In this document: piece after piece, positions 6,914-14,744 of the stretch
How the letters are laid out: each line of letters opens with the position of its first letter
How positions within the stretch are numbered: the first letter of the stretch is position 1
From: Symploca sp. SIO2C1
Lineage (GTDB): Bacteria; Cyanobacteriota; Cyanobacteriia; Cyanobacteriales; Coleofasciculaceae
Length of the DNA: 64,000 nucleotides
Direction of reading: 5' to 3'
Assembly (NCBI GenBank): GCA_010692635.1
Contig: JAAHGL010000005.1
Coordinates: 20,130 to 84,129 of the forward strand
Translations under genes and position numbers: made by a program
The notes under the pieces: model-generated
The model's input: only the letters and a program-made list of their open reading frames with translations
What the model was told of the DNA's origin: nothing
The model's database searches: none

Positions 6914-9531
6914 CTTCTGAGAAGGATATTCAATCCCTAATCTCTGATATTGACAGCCTCCTACCTAAGGCTGACTCTTCTTTCCTCTCGTCTGAGCCTA
7001 GGGATATTGACAATTTATACCAAGTACTGATAAGGTATCGCAGTTTTTTAGTTTATCTAGTATCACATAATTCGGTTGCAACCCTTGAAAACCCCCCTAC
7101 ACCGGTTCAGCAACAACACCAAGAAACAGGAGAGCAGGTGTTGCAAGTGGTTACCCAACAAATGAATTGTTTGCGAGCTGATTTGCTCACTCACTTACAA
7201 ACAGACTTAGAAGCTTTGCGTCAACAGCGGGAGTCTCTGGTTAGGGAAATTCAGCAACTAGAAGAAACTCAGAGGCAGCTGAATCTTCTCGATGAGCAAA
7301 AAACCCTACAACAGCAGCAACTTATTTCAGAGTTTTCCCAAAAATTAATCAATCGCTGTAGTGTAAATTTGAGCCAAAAACTAGCTCAAATTTTAGGTAA
7401 TTGGGAGGATCGCTTACTCAGTGATGCCTCAATAACTCAAATAAGCATCCCAACTTCTACTAACAAATCTGGGGTGGAGGGGCTGAGTTTATCTCGAGAA
7501 ACTAGCAACCAACTAGGGCAGATACAAAAAAATTCTGACCAAATGTTGAGTAATCTAGATGTTAACCAACGGTCAGTCTTTGAAGCACTACAGAGTAATC
7601 TTGAGAGTTATCAGCAATCTTTGTCTCAGAGTATGGCAAAGATGCATAATTTAGGTTCTCAAGTGGAAGTATTGTTTACAGAATTTTTTGAGCGTCTGAT
7701 AAAGCAATTGTTGCCATCTGATGTTCTGCTTCCTACCAATCAGATGGCTACAAGTCAACCAGACTACAAAACGCTGTTGCCCAACAATGACTTGAGCATG
7801 AGGGAGCAACAAAGAGCAGATTTGACTCTTGGTTTTATCCTAGAGCCGAATCCCTTGCTGGGATCACAGATAAGCCTGCAACTCCCCTCACCAGAGAGTG
7901 AAATTCATCCCGTTGCTAGAAACCAGGTTACTGGCGAGGATGACAATGAAATATCAGCATTGCCCCCAAACCAACCAGGTTTCTTGACTGATTCTCTAGA
8001 TTCAGGAACCTTGAACTCCCAAGAGTTGGATATTGAAGAACTATATTGGGAAAATTTGGGCATTGAGCTGGATAATAACGATGAGATCAATACTCTCATC
8101 CAGCTGGATATCGATGAGCAAGAGGAAGTATTGAGTGGATACTCTCTATTATCCTTACCGGAAGAGAGACATATACCAAATTCCTTGGAAAGCCAGGCTC
8201 CAGATGCTTCCAGCCATCACCAGGAAATCGATGATTTGTATGCAACTTTGTTCGGTACAGATGCTTTAAGTACAACAGTCGGGTTAGATGAATCAGACTC
8301 ACCTCCTCCATCGTCTGATAGTAGCTTAGATGAGACTACACTAGGGGAAAGCGAAGGAGCTCCTGATGGAGTTAGTGGAGCAACCTCAGAAGTATCGAAG
8401 TTAGGGGTAGTGAACTTAGCTTTGCTAGAAAAATTTGTCGCAGATACTTCGACAGAAGATGTTTTATTTGAAGGATTTGGAGATCCTGCTGCTGAGGTTA
8501 GCCAACCACCAACCCAAGAATTATCCTTGGAGCACCCAGAAGAATCCTGGGAGGTTTTATTTTTTGAAGATTCAGCTACGGAGTTACCTAGGGAAGATAA
8601 TTTAGCTCAACCCCCTCAGACTTTCTCCTCAACAACCAACTCAGTAATTATTCAGGAGTCAGCAGGAGTTGAATCTATTACCAAGCTAACGGATTTGCTC
8701 GAGCAGATGGGCTTGAATTACGCTCCTTTGCAAGGAATTACCGATGAAGCATTAGCAGAAGAGCTATCTAATACTGATTTGCCAGCATCTTTACTGTCTC
8801 TCAATACCCAATCAAAGTCCCAATACCCAACAGCTGAAGCTGAACCCCAAAGTAGTTTAGCTGAAGAACCCTATATTCCCGCCTCCAAAGATGAGATTTT
8901 GCTAGCAGAGGATGAGGATAGCACTCCAGACAGGGAAATTGTACTTGATCCCAATACAATGCAGCAGTTGAGTGAAGATCTTGATCATTTTGAAGAGGAT
9001 GAGACTCAGGCTCTTGAAACTCAGGAGGAAGAATCTTCTACAGATAACCAGGAAGAATCTCCAACTACTGCTACAACTGAGAATTTAGCCAATCAGCAGC
9101 AACCTAGGTTCAGCCGCTCGGAGGAGTTATTAGCGGAAGATTGGGAAGAGTTATCCCTCCATGATGAAGGGGAAGGGATTAAAGTAATTAGGGATGAAAC
9201 TAGTTTTAACCTTTCCACTTCAGAAGCATCCGAATTAATTGAGTCCAATTTTGACTCAGATTTATTTCCCCCAGAAATACCGGATCTAGACCAGCTAAAC
9301 TTGGTAAACAATGTTGGTATTGATGCCACTGTTAGTGAAACAGAAGGAAGTGATGGCAGCAACACTTACTCCACTAACGAACTAGTAGAAAGCAGTTTAG
9401 TCGAGGATGACAGTACAAATATACCAGCAGATCTACTCCCGATTGATGATGAAACTTTTACTGAGATTTTTATTGAGATGTTACAAGAGAAGCCACAGCC
9501 CGATTCAGATGCCTCCCCTGAGGAGAGTTGA
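6910..9531 (+). CDS. Large acidic coiled-coil protein paired with an Hsp70-like gene
   Basis: An 873-residue protein of unknown function. Residues about 80-260 are Gln/Glu/Leu-rich heptad sequence (LEALRQQRESLVREIQQLEE) predicting coiled coil. Residues about 265-873 are extremely acidic, Ser/Glu/Asp-rich and probably disordered. There is no signal peptide and no enzymatic motif. It is directly followed on the same strand by an Hsp70/actin-like ATPase 134 bp downstream, which suggests the two work together; this is inference from order only. Start is GTG at 6910, chosen because the frame closes just upstream and a leader ORF ends here. Residues about 337-361 derive from an inserted double-palindrome element. 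Confidence 0.75.
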   Translation: MTSEKDIQSLISDIDSLLPKADSSFLSSEPRDIDNLYQVLIRYRSFLVYLVSHNSVATLENPPTPVQQQHQETGEQVLQVVTQQMNCLRADLLTHLQTDLEALRQQRESLVREIQQLEETQRQLNLLDEQKTLQQQQLISEFSQKLINRCSVNLSQKLAQILGNWEDRLLSDASITQISIPTSTNKSGVEGLSLSRETSNQLGQIQKNSDQMLSNLDVNQRSVFEALQSNLESYQQSLSQSMAKMHNLGSQVEVLFTEFFERLIKQLLPSDVLLPTNQMATSQPDYKTLLPNNDLSMREQQRADLTLGFILEPNPLLGSQISLQLPSPESEIHPVARNQVTGEDDNEISALPPNQPGFLTDSLDSGTLNSQELDIEELYWENLGIELDNNDEINTLIQLDIDEQEEVLSGYSLLSLPEERHIPNSLESQAPDASSHHQEIDDLYATLFGTDALSTTVGLDESDSPPPSSDSSLDETTLGESEGAPDGVSGATSEVSKLGVVNLALLEKFVADTSTEDVLFEGFGDPAAEVSQPPTQELSLEHPEESWEVLFFEDSATELPREDNLAQPPQTFSSTTNSVIIQESAGVESITKLTDLLEQMGLNYAPLQGITDEALAEELSNTDLPASLLSLNTQSKSQYPTAEAEPQSSLAEEPYIPASKDEILLAEDEDSTPDREIVLDPNTMQQLSEDLDHFEEDETQALETQEEESSTDNQEESPTTATTENLANQQQPRFSRSEELLAEDWEELSLHDEGEGIKVIRDETSFNLSTSEASELIESNFDSDLFPPEIPDLDQLNLVNNVGIDATVSETEGSDGSNTYSTNELVESSLVEDDSTNIPADLLPIDDETFTEIFIEMLQEKPQPDSDASPEES
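7918..7990 (+). repeat. Double-palindrome element, copy B, in frame inside a gene
   Basis: The DNA shares AGAAACCAGGTT, GACAATGAAATATCAGCATT and CCAGGTTTCTTGACTG with the copies at 2322 and 11153. It begins exactly on a codon boundary and is translated as RNQVTGEDDNEISALPPNQP followed by GFLTD, with no stop. Confidence 0.88.
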
Positions 9532-9657
9532 GGGAGATGGGGAGATGGGGAGCTGAGGGAGATGGGGAGCTGGGGAAGCTGGGGGAGATGGGGGAGACAA
9601 AGAAGAAATTCCCAATTAGCAATTAGCAATTAGCAATTAGCAATTAGCAATTAGCAA
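9532..9657. repeat. Polypurine minisatellite followed by TTAGCAA heptamers
   Basis: About 75 bp of G/A-rich 8-9-mers (GGGAGATGG, GGGAGCTG) start at the stop codon of the acidic coiled-coil gene. Six TTAGCAA heptamers follow (9616-9657), ending 7 bp before the Hsp70-like start codon. There is no room for a normal promoter, so the downstream gene is probably read from the upstream one. Confidence 0.85.
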
Positions 9658-9664
9658 TTTTCAA

Positions 9665-11584
9665 ATGACTAACAACGCCGTCTGGTACTTAGGGATTGAT
9701 TTTGGTACTACTGGTGTTTCCGCTGTCTTATTGAACTACTCCAGTGGTCAGCGCTACCCTATATATTGGTTGAGGGAATTACCGACTAGGAGTTCACAAG
9801 GATCAACTTCCAGTTCTGATAAAGCTATCTTTCGCTTACCAGCAGTAACTTACTCAGGTTTGGGAGCCAGGGAGTTATTTGTTCAGCTACCAGGGAAATC
9901 AGGGGTTGCAAGTTCCTTAACATCTAAAATAACTAGTAACCAGCCAGGAATTTTCCTGCAACATTTTAAACCCTATTTAAATATCACCATTCCCTACTAC
10001 TCTCCTCAGACTCGTGAGTGGGAACCAAAATTACAACTGCATTCTCAACAGCAAGTTACCCTCTATGGAGTAAGGCGAGCTTTTCAAGCTTTATTAACAA
10101 AGTTGACACCAAAGGCAGCACAACCGGAGTCAGATATCACAGTGGGAGCCGTTGGTTTAAAGCCAGAACTCCTGAAGAATGCCTTAGGAAAACTAGAGGG
10201 TGTGATTATTGGCTCTCCAGCAGCTTGGGGAGATACTTACCGCTTAAATTTGCGGGAAGCCTTACTCTCAGCCAAGCTAGTGAAACAGCCAGAGCAAATT
10301 TTTTTCCTGGAAGATGCGATCGCACCAATACTGGCTGGTATAACTAGTTTTAATGCGGATCCTCAGAACCAAGGGACAACAGACAAGAATCCTCCTACTA
10401 CCTGGCAAGATGGAACCTTGGTACTCAATGCTGGTGCAACGACAACGGAACTAGCTTTAGTTAATTTACCTGAAGATTTAGAAAATTTAACCTACAACGA
10501 TTTTGGCGTTCTCAGTTGGCATTATGCTGGTAGTGCCATTGAACAAGATATTTTTTGCCAGTTGCTGTATCCTCAACTTTCCCAAGAGCAGAAACAGCAG
10601 CTGGCGTTACCGGATGATTTAGAATTACCCCTACCAGCTCAACCTGAGCAATTAAAACGCGATCGCTTAACCTTAGTTTTACATAGTTCTCCTTTAGGTC
10701 AAGCACTCCTGAAAGCTTCTGGTTACCTCAAGCTAATTTTGCAACAAAAAGCAGAATTTACTTTAAACTTAAGCAGTCATGAGTGGCTAGTCAAGCGTCA
10801 AGATTTAGAAACCAAGGTACTCAAACCATTCCTCAAAGAGCTCAATCGACAGCTCAATACCCTGTTGGTTAAAACAGGTATCTCAGAACAAGGGATTTAT
10901 CAAGTCTTCTGTATCGGTGGTACTGCTGGTTTTAAATTGCTCTCAAAGTGGTTACAAGCAAAATTCCCTAATGCTAGCCTAATTCAGGATTCTGATTCCC
11001 CAACCGGCAGCTGGGTTGCTACTGGATTGGCAACCTTACCTCTTTATCCCCAAGTGTTAAATCGTAACCAGCACCAGTACAATGATTACTTTCTGCTGTT
11101 AGAACTACTGCGTGCTTTCCCTCAAACTAAAAGTGACGACTCCCGTAGGCTCAGAAACCAGGTTGCTCGTCAAGGAGGCAACAAAATATTAACATTTTCC
11201 CAGAAACCAGGTTTCTTAACTGACAAAGATTCGACTTCATCATTGGTAGATCGTCCCTACAGTATTCAGGAAATTATGCAGCGATTAGAGCGTCGCGGTT
11301 TGAATACTAGAGTTTGTTACGAGCGTCTTGTTCGTTTGCTTGAAGGTGAGTTACCAGATGGTTTAGTACCTTCAACCGACCATACTAACTTACTTGCGAT
11401 CGCTTCCCAGCAAAATCCCCACTACCTGCAAGTTGCTGCTACTGGACTATTTTCTGAAGAAGAGAATCAGCTTTATCACCTCAATCTCCAACAACAAAAG
11501 CGTTTGTGGGAATATTTGGATTTGATTCTATCTGGAACTTATCAACAATTTGAAGAACCGACGATTGTTAAATTTAGAATTTAG
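9665..11584 (+). CDS. Hsp70/actin-fold ATPase-like protein
   Basis: A 639-residue protein with the ASKHA nucleotide-binding fold. Phosphate-1 loop is [16 protein letters not shown] at residues 8-23, phosphate-2 is [15 protein letters not shown] (about 254-268), and the adenosine motif is [17 protein letters not shown] (about 415). The phosphate-2 loop starts with Asn where Hsp70 proteins have Asp, so ATPase activity may be altered. No canonical peptide-binding domain follows; the C-terminal third is not recognised. Residues about 497-521 come from an inserted double-palindrome element. It lies in tandem with the acidic coiled-coil gene, probably cotranscribed. The stop is at the first base pairs of a heptamer array. 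Fold confident; role unknown. Confidence 0.8.
   Translation: MTNNAVWYLGIDFGTTGVSAVLLNYSSGQRYPIYWLRELPTRSSQGSTSSSDKAIFRLPAVTYSGLGARELFVQLPGKSGVASSLTSKITSNQPGIFLQHFKPYLNITIPYYSPQTREWEPKLQLHSQQQVTLYGVRRAFQALLTKLTPKAAQPESDITVGAVGLKPELLKNALGKLEGVIIGSPAAWGDTYRLNLREALLSAKLVKQPEQIFFLEDAIAPILAGITSFNADPQNQGTTDKNPPTTWQDGTLVLNAGATTTELALVNLPEDLENLTYNDFGVLSWHYAGSAIEQDIFCQLLYPQLSQEQKQQLALPDDLELPLPAQPEQLKRDRLTLVLHSSPLGQALLKASGYLKLILQQKAEFTLNLSSHEWLVKRQDLETKVLKPFLKELNRQLNTLLVKTGISEQGIYQVFCIGGTAGFKLLSKWLQAKFPNASLIQDSDSPTGSWVATGLATLPLYPQVLNRNQHQYNDYFLLLELLRAFPQTKSDDSRRLRNQVARQGGNKILTFSQKPGFLTDKDSTSSLVDRPYSIQEIMQRLERRGLNTRVCYERLVRLLEGELPDGLVPSTDHTNLLAIASQQNPHYLQVAATGLFSEEENQLYHLNLQQQKRLWEYLDLILSGTYQQFEEPTIVKFRI
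11153..11222 (+). repeat. Double-palindrome element, copy C, in frame inside a gene
   Basis: The copy contains AGAAACCAGGTTGCTCGTCA, GGCAACAAAATATTAACATT and CAGAAACCAGGTTTCTTAACTG-type ends matching 2322 and 7918. It starts on a codon boundary and is read as [20 protein letters not shown] then FLTD, the same frame as copy B in the neighbouring gene. Confidence 0.88.
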
Positions 11585-11586
11585 AA

Positions 11587-11642
11587 TTGGGAATTGGGAA
11601 TTGGGAATTGGGAATTGGGAATTGGGAATTGGGAATTGGGAA
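11587..11642. repeat. TTGGGAA heptamer array
   Basis: Eight perfect TTGGGAA units begin just after the stop codon of the Hsp70-like gene. A C/T-rich minisatellite (AGCTTCCCC, CATCTCCC) follows to about 11692. Confidence 0.92.
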
Positions 11643-11700
11643 TATCTTTCCTATATCCCCAGCTTCCCCAGCTTCCCCATCTCCCCATCTCCCTAACAGT

Positions 11701-11774
11701 GAGGGGGTAAGGAAATCGCTGAAATACTGATTCTTTCCTAGACCCCCTCGCCTCGTTTCCTGGCAAGGGTTTCA
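11701..11774. repeat. GAGGGGGT hairpin repeat, copy 1
   Basis: GAGGGGGT and ACCCCCTC form a hairpin around GAAATCGCTGAAATACTGAT. Nearly the same sequence is at 14190-14262, and one arm (GACCCCCTCGC) at 14309-14319. It is a dispersed stem-loop repeat with no coding content. Confidence 0.85.
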
Positions 11775-11793
11775 TACTAAATCCGGTCGAATA

Positions 11794-12333
11794 TTAGTTG
11801 AAATTAGGTATTTGCCAAAATTGTCCTGAATAATTACCACAGTCAGCCATAATCGGTTTATTGTCTTTAGAATCATTAATGATATCTAAACATTTATCAC
11901 TGCCCGTAAACATGGTTTTGAGGCGATAATATCCAGACCTGTTTGTTGCTTGTATTTGCCAAAATTGTCCTGAATAATTACCACAGTCAGCCATAATCGG
12001 TTTATTGTCTTTAGAATCATTAATGATATCTAAACATTTATCACTGCCCGTAAATAGGGTTTTGAGGCGATAATATCCAGACTTATTTGTTCGTTGTATT
12101 TGCCAATATTGTCCTGAATAATTGCCACAGTTAGCCATAATCGGTTTATTGTCTTTAGAATCATTAATGATATCTAAACATTTATCACTGCCCGTAAACA
12201 TGGTTTTGAGGCGATAATTTGTTTGTCCTTGGGCAACGTTAGTAGTACTGGCAAAAGCAAGCACAGAAGACGCAACAGCTATACCAAAAGTGAAAATTCT
12301 CTTTATATTTTTGTTAGACATGGTGGTATGATA
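11794..12333 (-). CDS. Secreted three-repeat ricin-B-type lectin-like protein
   Basis: A 179-residue product with an N-terminal signal peptide (FGIAVASSVLAFAST...VAQG). The rest is three almost identical repeats of about 42-44 residues, each with YRLKT, FTGSDKCLDIINDSKDNKPI and a Q-W (QYWQI or QFWQI) motif, plus two cysteines. Three QxW repeats are what a beta-trefoil carbohydrate-binding domain needs, so the protein is probably one complete, highly symmetric trefoil. I start it at ATG 12331-12333, which has GGAAG upstream; the frame also extends to a less likely TTG at 12366, and ATG 12321 is possible. The expected ligand is a glycan; specificity cannot be told. Confidence 0.8.
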   Translation of the reverse strand, partial: YHTTMSNKNIKRIFTFGIAVASSVLAFASTTNVAQGQTNYRLKTMFTGSDKCLDIINDSKDNKPIMANCGNYSGQYWQIQRTNKSGYYRLKTLFTGSDKCLDIINDSKDNKPIMADCGNYSGQFWQIQATNRSGYYRLKTMFTGSDKCLDIINDSKDNKPIMADCGNYSGQFWQIPNFN

Positions 12334-12583
12334 CATTGTTTTAGTTTCTTCCGATGAGTTTATCAAAAGTCGAATGTGACGGCTTGAGTCGAGTTATGTT
12401 GACCACAATAATCAAGTTTCATTGCTTGTTACCTCCGGCGCGTTGCTCATATATCTATAGTCCCAAAAAGCCAGAGGTATTGAATTGATTTAGAGCCTTT
12501 ATTCACGGTGATATATTGTTTTTAATTGTGTGATGAAAACCTTACTTAGTGGGTGATTAAAGTCACCCTGTGGATACCAGCAC
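12334..12583. other. Upstream region of the lectin gene
   Basis: No coding frame is supported. It probably holds the lectin promoter reading leftward. Nothing else is recognisable before the inserted element at 12593. Confidence 0.4.
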
Positions 12584-12592
12584 TCATCCAGT

Positions 12593-12699
12593 GGGTGAGC
12601 GAAAAAAAGGGTGGGGAGCTGGGGGAGCTGAGGGAGAAGAGAGAACTTATAATTTTTGGATACTTAGCTAGGAAATCCCACCCAAAATTTCGTTCACCC
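12593..12699 (+). mobile_element. MITE family 1, copy 1 (107 bp)
   Basis: The termini are GGGTGAGCGAAAAAAAGGGT and the inverted partner CCCAAAATTTCGTTCACCC. The element is flanked by a perfect 9-bp direct repeat TCATCCAGT (12584-12592 and 12700-12708), read as a target-site duplication. The interior has polypurine 8-9-mers and a block (TTTTTGGATACTTAGCTAGG) shared with the copy at 16921. It encodes nothing. Confidence 0.92.
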
Positions 12700-12937
12700 T
12701 CATCCAGTGAACCGATACCAGACAGCAGCTCTTGTGAGGGACTCGCTAAGCTAATCAATTGCCACTGTCAATCTCACTGCGGGTGCAGAGGTTATTCTTC
12801 CTGCTCGATTACTTTTTGAGAGTTGGTGACAGTTCAACTACCACTTTCGTCCCAATTTCTGGGGCAAACTCCCCAGAGGCTTTTTCTTCCCCCCTACACC
12901 TTCATTGATTTTAATTGCTAGATTAGAAGAGTAGAAA

Positions 12938-13046
12938 GTCCCCACTTGCTGGGGAAACTAATTGAATGGAAACCTCTTATAGCCGTGATAGCGATTTTGA
13001 TCGCCCCACTGTCCCCACTCGCTGAGGAAACTAATTGAGGTGACAC
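12938..13046 (+). CRISPR. Mini-CRISPR array 1 (two repeats, one spacer)
   Basis: A 36-bp repeat (12938-12973) opens with GTCCCCACTTGCTGGGGAAA and ends TTGAATGGAAAC. It is followed by a 37-bp spacer (12974-13010) and a degenerate 36-bp repeat (13011-13046). CCCCA/TGGGG gives a short stem, and the GAAAC end matches cyanobacterial CRISPR repeats that yield a 5' handle. In the second repeat GGGG has become GAGG and the tail GAGGTGACAC, as expected for the leader-distal end. There are no cas genes in the window. Confidence 0.72.
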
Positions 13047-13081
13047 AAACTACGACATAAATAACCTTGTTATGTCGAGAT

Positions 13082-13120
13082 TGTAGAGACTTAGCCATGG
13101 CACGTCTCTACAGTTTTTTT
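13082..13120 (+). terminator. Rho-independent terminator-like hairpin
   Basis: TGTAGAGAC (13082-13090) pairs perfectly with GTCTCTACA (13104-13112), followed by G and seven T. It lies directly downstream of the mini-CRISPR and could end its transcript. Confidence 0.6.
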
Positions 13121-13199
13121 GCAGCTGGAGTTTAGTCTGATAAATTAAGTGCTGTAGCAATATAGCGATCGCAAATTTTGTAGCTCAACTTAGCTCAAT

Positions 13200-13277
13200 G
13201 TAGGTTGGGTGGAACGAAGTGAAACCCAACAGTTATCTAGGTTTTGTTGGATTCCGCGATCACAGCACCCAACCTAC
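13200..13277. repeat. GTAGGTTGGG inverted-repeat element
   Basis: It begins GTAGGTTGGGTGGAACGAAG and ends ACCCAACCTAC, with an internal CCCAAC/GTTGG pair. Relatives lie at 30499-30687, 31703-31734, 40914-41031 and 45605-45633. It is a dispersed palindromic family with no coding content. Confidence 0.85.
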
Positions 13278-13366
13278 ACTTATTAGCGTAATCGATTGGG
13301 CGGCTGTTAAAGCGATCGCTGGTGAAAAAAAAGGCTGTAAACAAGTAAGAGTTGATCCCTAGGCAT

Positions 13367-13825
13367 TCAACCTTGATTCGGCTCCACTGTGACGGTGGTG
13401 GGGTGAACCGCCGTAATCTCAGAAAAACGTACAAAATCGCCACTATTGAAGGTCAAAATATGCGTTAAGCCATGCACCAGCATGGTAGCAACTAGCCTTG
13501 TATCGTGAACTTTCACCCCGCTGACGGCATAAGCAATAACCAACCGTTCCCATTGTGGATAGATGGCAGTTGTATCTAAAAGAAGCGGAAAGAACGCTTT
13601 AAGCTGGCGAATTTCGGCTTCGGCTTCTTGTGGTGTACCTCCCAAGCCATTCCTTTCCATCGGGCGAGTATAAACATTCCAGAATTCGATCAAATTTTGG
13701 GATGTGATATAAAGCTGTTCACCCTTCTTGCGTAACGTTGTGAGCGCTGTTACCGCAACTGCATTCATCGAATGAGAGGAATCAATACTTCGCAACAGAA
13801 CATTGGTATCAACTAAAAAGGACAT
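13367..13825 (-). CDS. PIN-domain toxin (VapC-like ribonuclease)
   Basis: A 152-residue PIN domain. The acidic residues expected to bind Mg2+ are D6 (FLVDTNVLL), E47 (NLIEFWNV), D108 (VHDTRLVAT) and a late N127/D130 (ILTFNSGDF). PIN toxins cut RNA, often tRNA or rRNA, unless bound by an antitoxin. The ATG follows the antitoxin stop directly (TGAATG), as in coupled toxin-antitoxin operons. The pair lies between two copies of a duplicated mini-CRISPR end, which suggests a cassette acquired or moved as a unit. Family assignment is strong; target unknown. Confidence 0.85.
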   Translation of the reverse strand: MSFLVDTNVLLRSIDSSHSMNAVAVTALTTLRKKGEQLYITSQNLIEFWNVYTRPMERNGLGGTPQEAEAEIRQLKAFFPLLLDTTAIYPQWERLVIAYAVSGVKVHDTRLVATMLVHGLTHILTFNSGDFVRFSEITAVHPTTVTVEPNQG

Positions 13826-14113
13826 TCAACGTTCGTCTCCATAGATGCTGTCACGGCTTATCGCCTCATCTGATAGAGAAGGAAGGTTAAGACTACGATG
13901 ACATTCTACCCACTCCGTAAAAGTCTTTGACCATTCTTCGGGTGTTGCCTGCGCGTAAAAAGGTTTTTCCTGCAACGCGACGAGATTTTCCATCAGGGTA
14001 TGCAAGCAGGGGGTAATCTGTTGAGCAGGCAAGTTTGTGATTTTTTCTAGAATCTTCGTAATTGTTTCAATGTCTTGCCTGTTCTCTTCCTCAAAAGAAT
14101 GAGCCATTTTCAT
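13826..14113 (-). CDS. Antitoxin-like partner of the PIN toxin
   Basis: A 95-residue protein transcribed just before the PIN gene, with its TGA immediately followed by the toxin ATG. It is mostly helical and charged, with a Trp-rich C-terminal part (EEWSKTFTEWVECHRSL) that could wrap the toxin. I do not recognise a ribbon-helix-helix or AbrB DNA-binding motif at the N-terminus. The antitoxin role is inferred from position. ATG at 14113 is used; an in-frame ATG two codons later is equally possible. Confidence 0.7.
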   Translation of the reverse strand: MKMAHSFEEENRQDIETITKILEKITNLPAQQITPCLHTLMENLVALQEKPFYAQATPEEWSKTFTEWVECHRSLNLPSLSDEAISRDSIYGDER

Positions 14114-14189
14114 AATACGCTACGGATACCCTTCAATAGTTTGATTTTCCATCATTGTTCTTCCATTAGTGTTACATTATCAAAATCGC

Positions 14190-14262
14190 GAGGGGGTCAA
14201 GAAATCGCTGAAATACTGATTCTTTTGTAGACCCCCTCGCCTCCTTTCCTGGTAAGGGTTTT
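14190..14262. repeat. GAGGGGGT hairpin repeat, copy 2
   Basis: It matches 11701-11774 in the arms and in GAAATCGCTGAAATACTGAT. A lone arm (GACCCCCTCGC) follows at 14309-14319. Confidence 0.85.
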
Positions 14263-14365
14263 AGCCATTTTTTCAGAGATACTTGAGTACTTTGTACTAA
14301 AAATTTTAGACCCCCTCGCAAATCGCTTGTAGAAGCTATACTGGGAGTGTGTTTCAAAACCCGCT

Positions 14366-14474
14366 GTCCCCACTCGCTGGGGAAACTAATTGAATGGAAA
14401 CATAAACGTGTGACACTGGACTTCAATGAATAATTGATGTCCCCACTCGCTGAGGAAACCAATTGAGGTGATAC
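14366..14474 (+). CRISPR. Mini-CRISPR array 2 (two repeats, one spacer)
   Basis: The repeat at 14366-14401 (GTCCCCACTCGCTGGGGAAA to AATGGAAAC), a 37-bp spacer (14402-14438) and a degenerate repeat (14439-14474, GAGG stem, GAGGTGATAC tail) mirror array 1, 1.43 kb away. The repeat is the cleanest of the four. The spacer is different from that of array 1. Confidence 0.72.
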
Positions 14475-14508
14475 GAACTACGACATAAATAACTTGTTAT
14501 GTCGAGAT

Positions 14509-14546
14509 TGTAGAGACTTTGCATGCAACGTCTCTACAGGTTTTTT
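14509..14546 (+). terminator. Rho-independent terminator-like hairpin, second copy
   Basis: TGTAGAGAC (14509-14517) pairs with GTCTCTACA (14530-14538), followed by GG and six T. It is the counterpart of the hairpin at 13082. Confidence 0.6.
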
Positions 14547-14744
14547 GCAGCTGGAGTTTAGGCTGATAAATTAAGTGCTGTAGCAATATAGCGATCGCAT
14601 TTTGGCATTAGCGCTCACACTTTCTTAAAGTGGGCGCTGATGAACTCAAAAGCACTCAATCGGTTACCTAGTAAAGAATACAACAATTTCACCGAAAGGG
14701 CTTGACAAATTGCTCTTTTGCTTAACTTGTCATAAATGCTAATA

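Larger units (their letters stand above)
12938..13173 (+). repeat. Duplicated CRISPR-end unit, copy 1
   Basis: The array plus about 127 bp of downstream flank is nearly repeated at 14366-14599. Similarity stops in both copies at a GCGATCGC octamer (13165-13172 and 14591-14598). The spacers in the two copies are different. Confidence 0.85.
14366..14599 (+). repeat. Duplicated CRISPR-end unit, copy 2
   Basis: It matches 12938-13173 through both repeats and the flank containing the CGACATAA palindrome and TGTAGAGAC hairpin, ending at GCGATCGCA. The upstream flanks of the two copies are unrelated, so the duplicated block begins at the repeat. Confidence 0.85.

Noticed and set aside
12553..12819. 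88-codon forward frame over MITE copy 1
   Set aside because: It runs through the element and both target duplicates and has no coding signature outside it.
14172..14462. 96-codon reverse frame over a CRISPR repeat and GAGGGGGT repeats
   Set aside because: Its sequence is translated repeat and array DNA with no ribosome site or family similarity.
12938..14474. An active CRISPR-Cas locus
   Set aside because: Only two two-repeat arrays exist, both with degenerate last repeats, and no cas-like gene is anywhere in the window.
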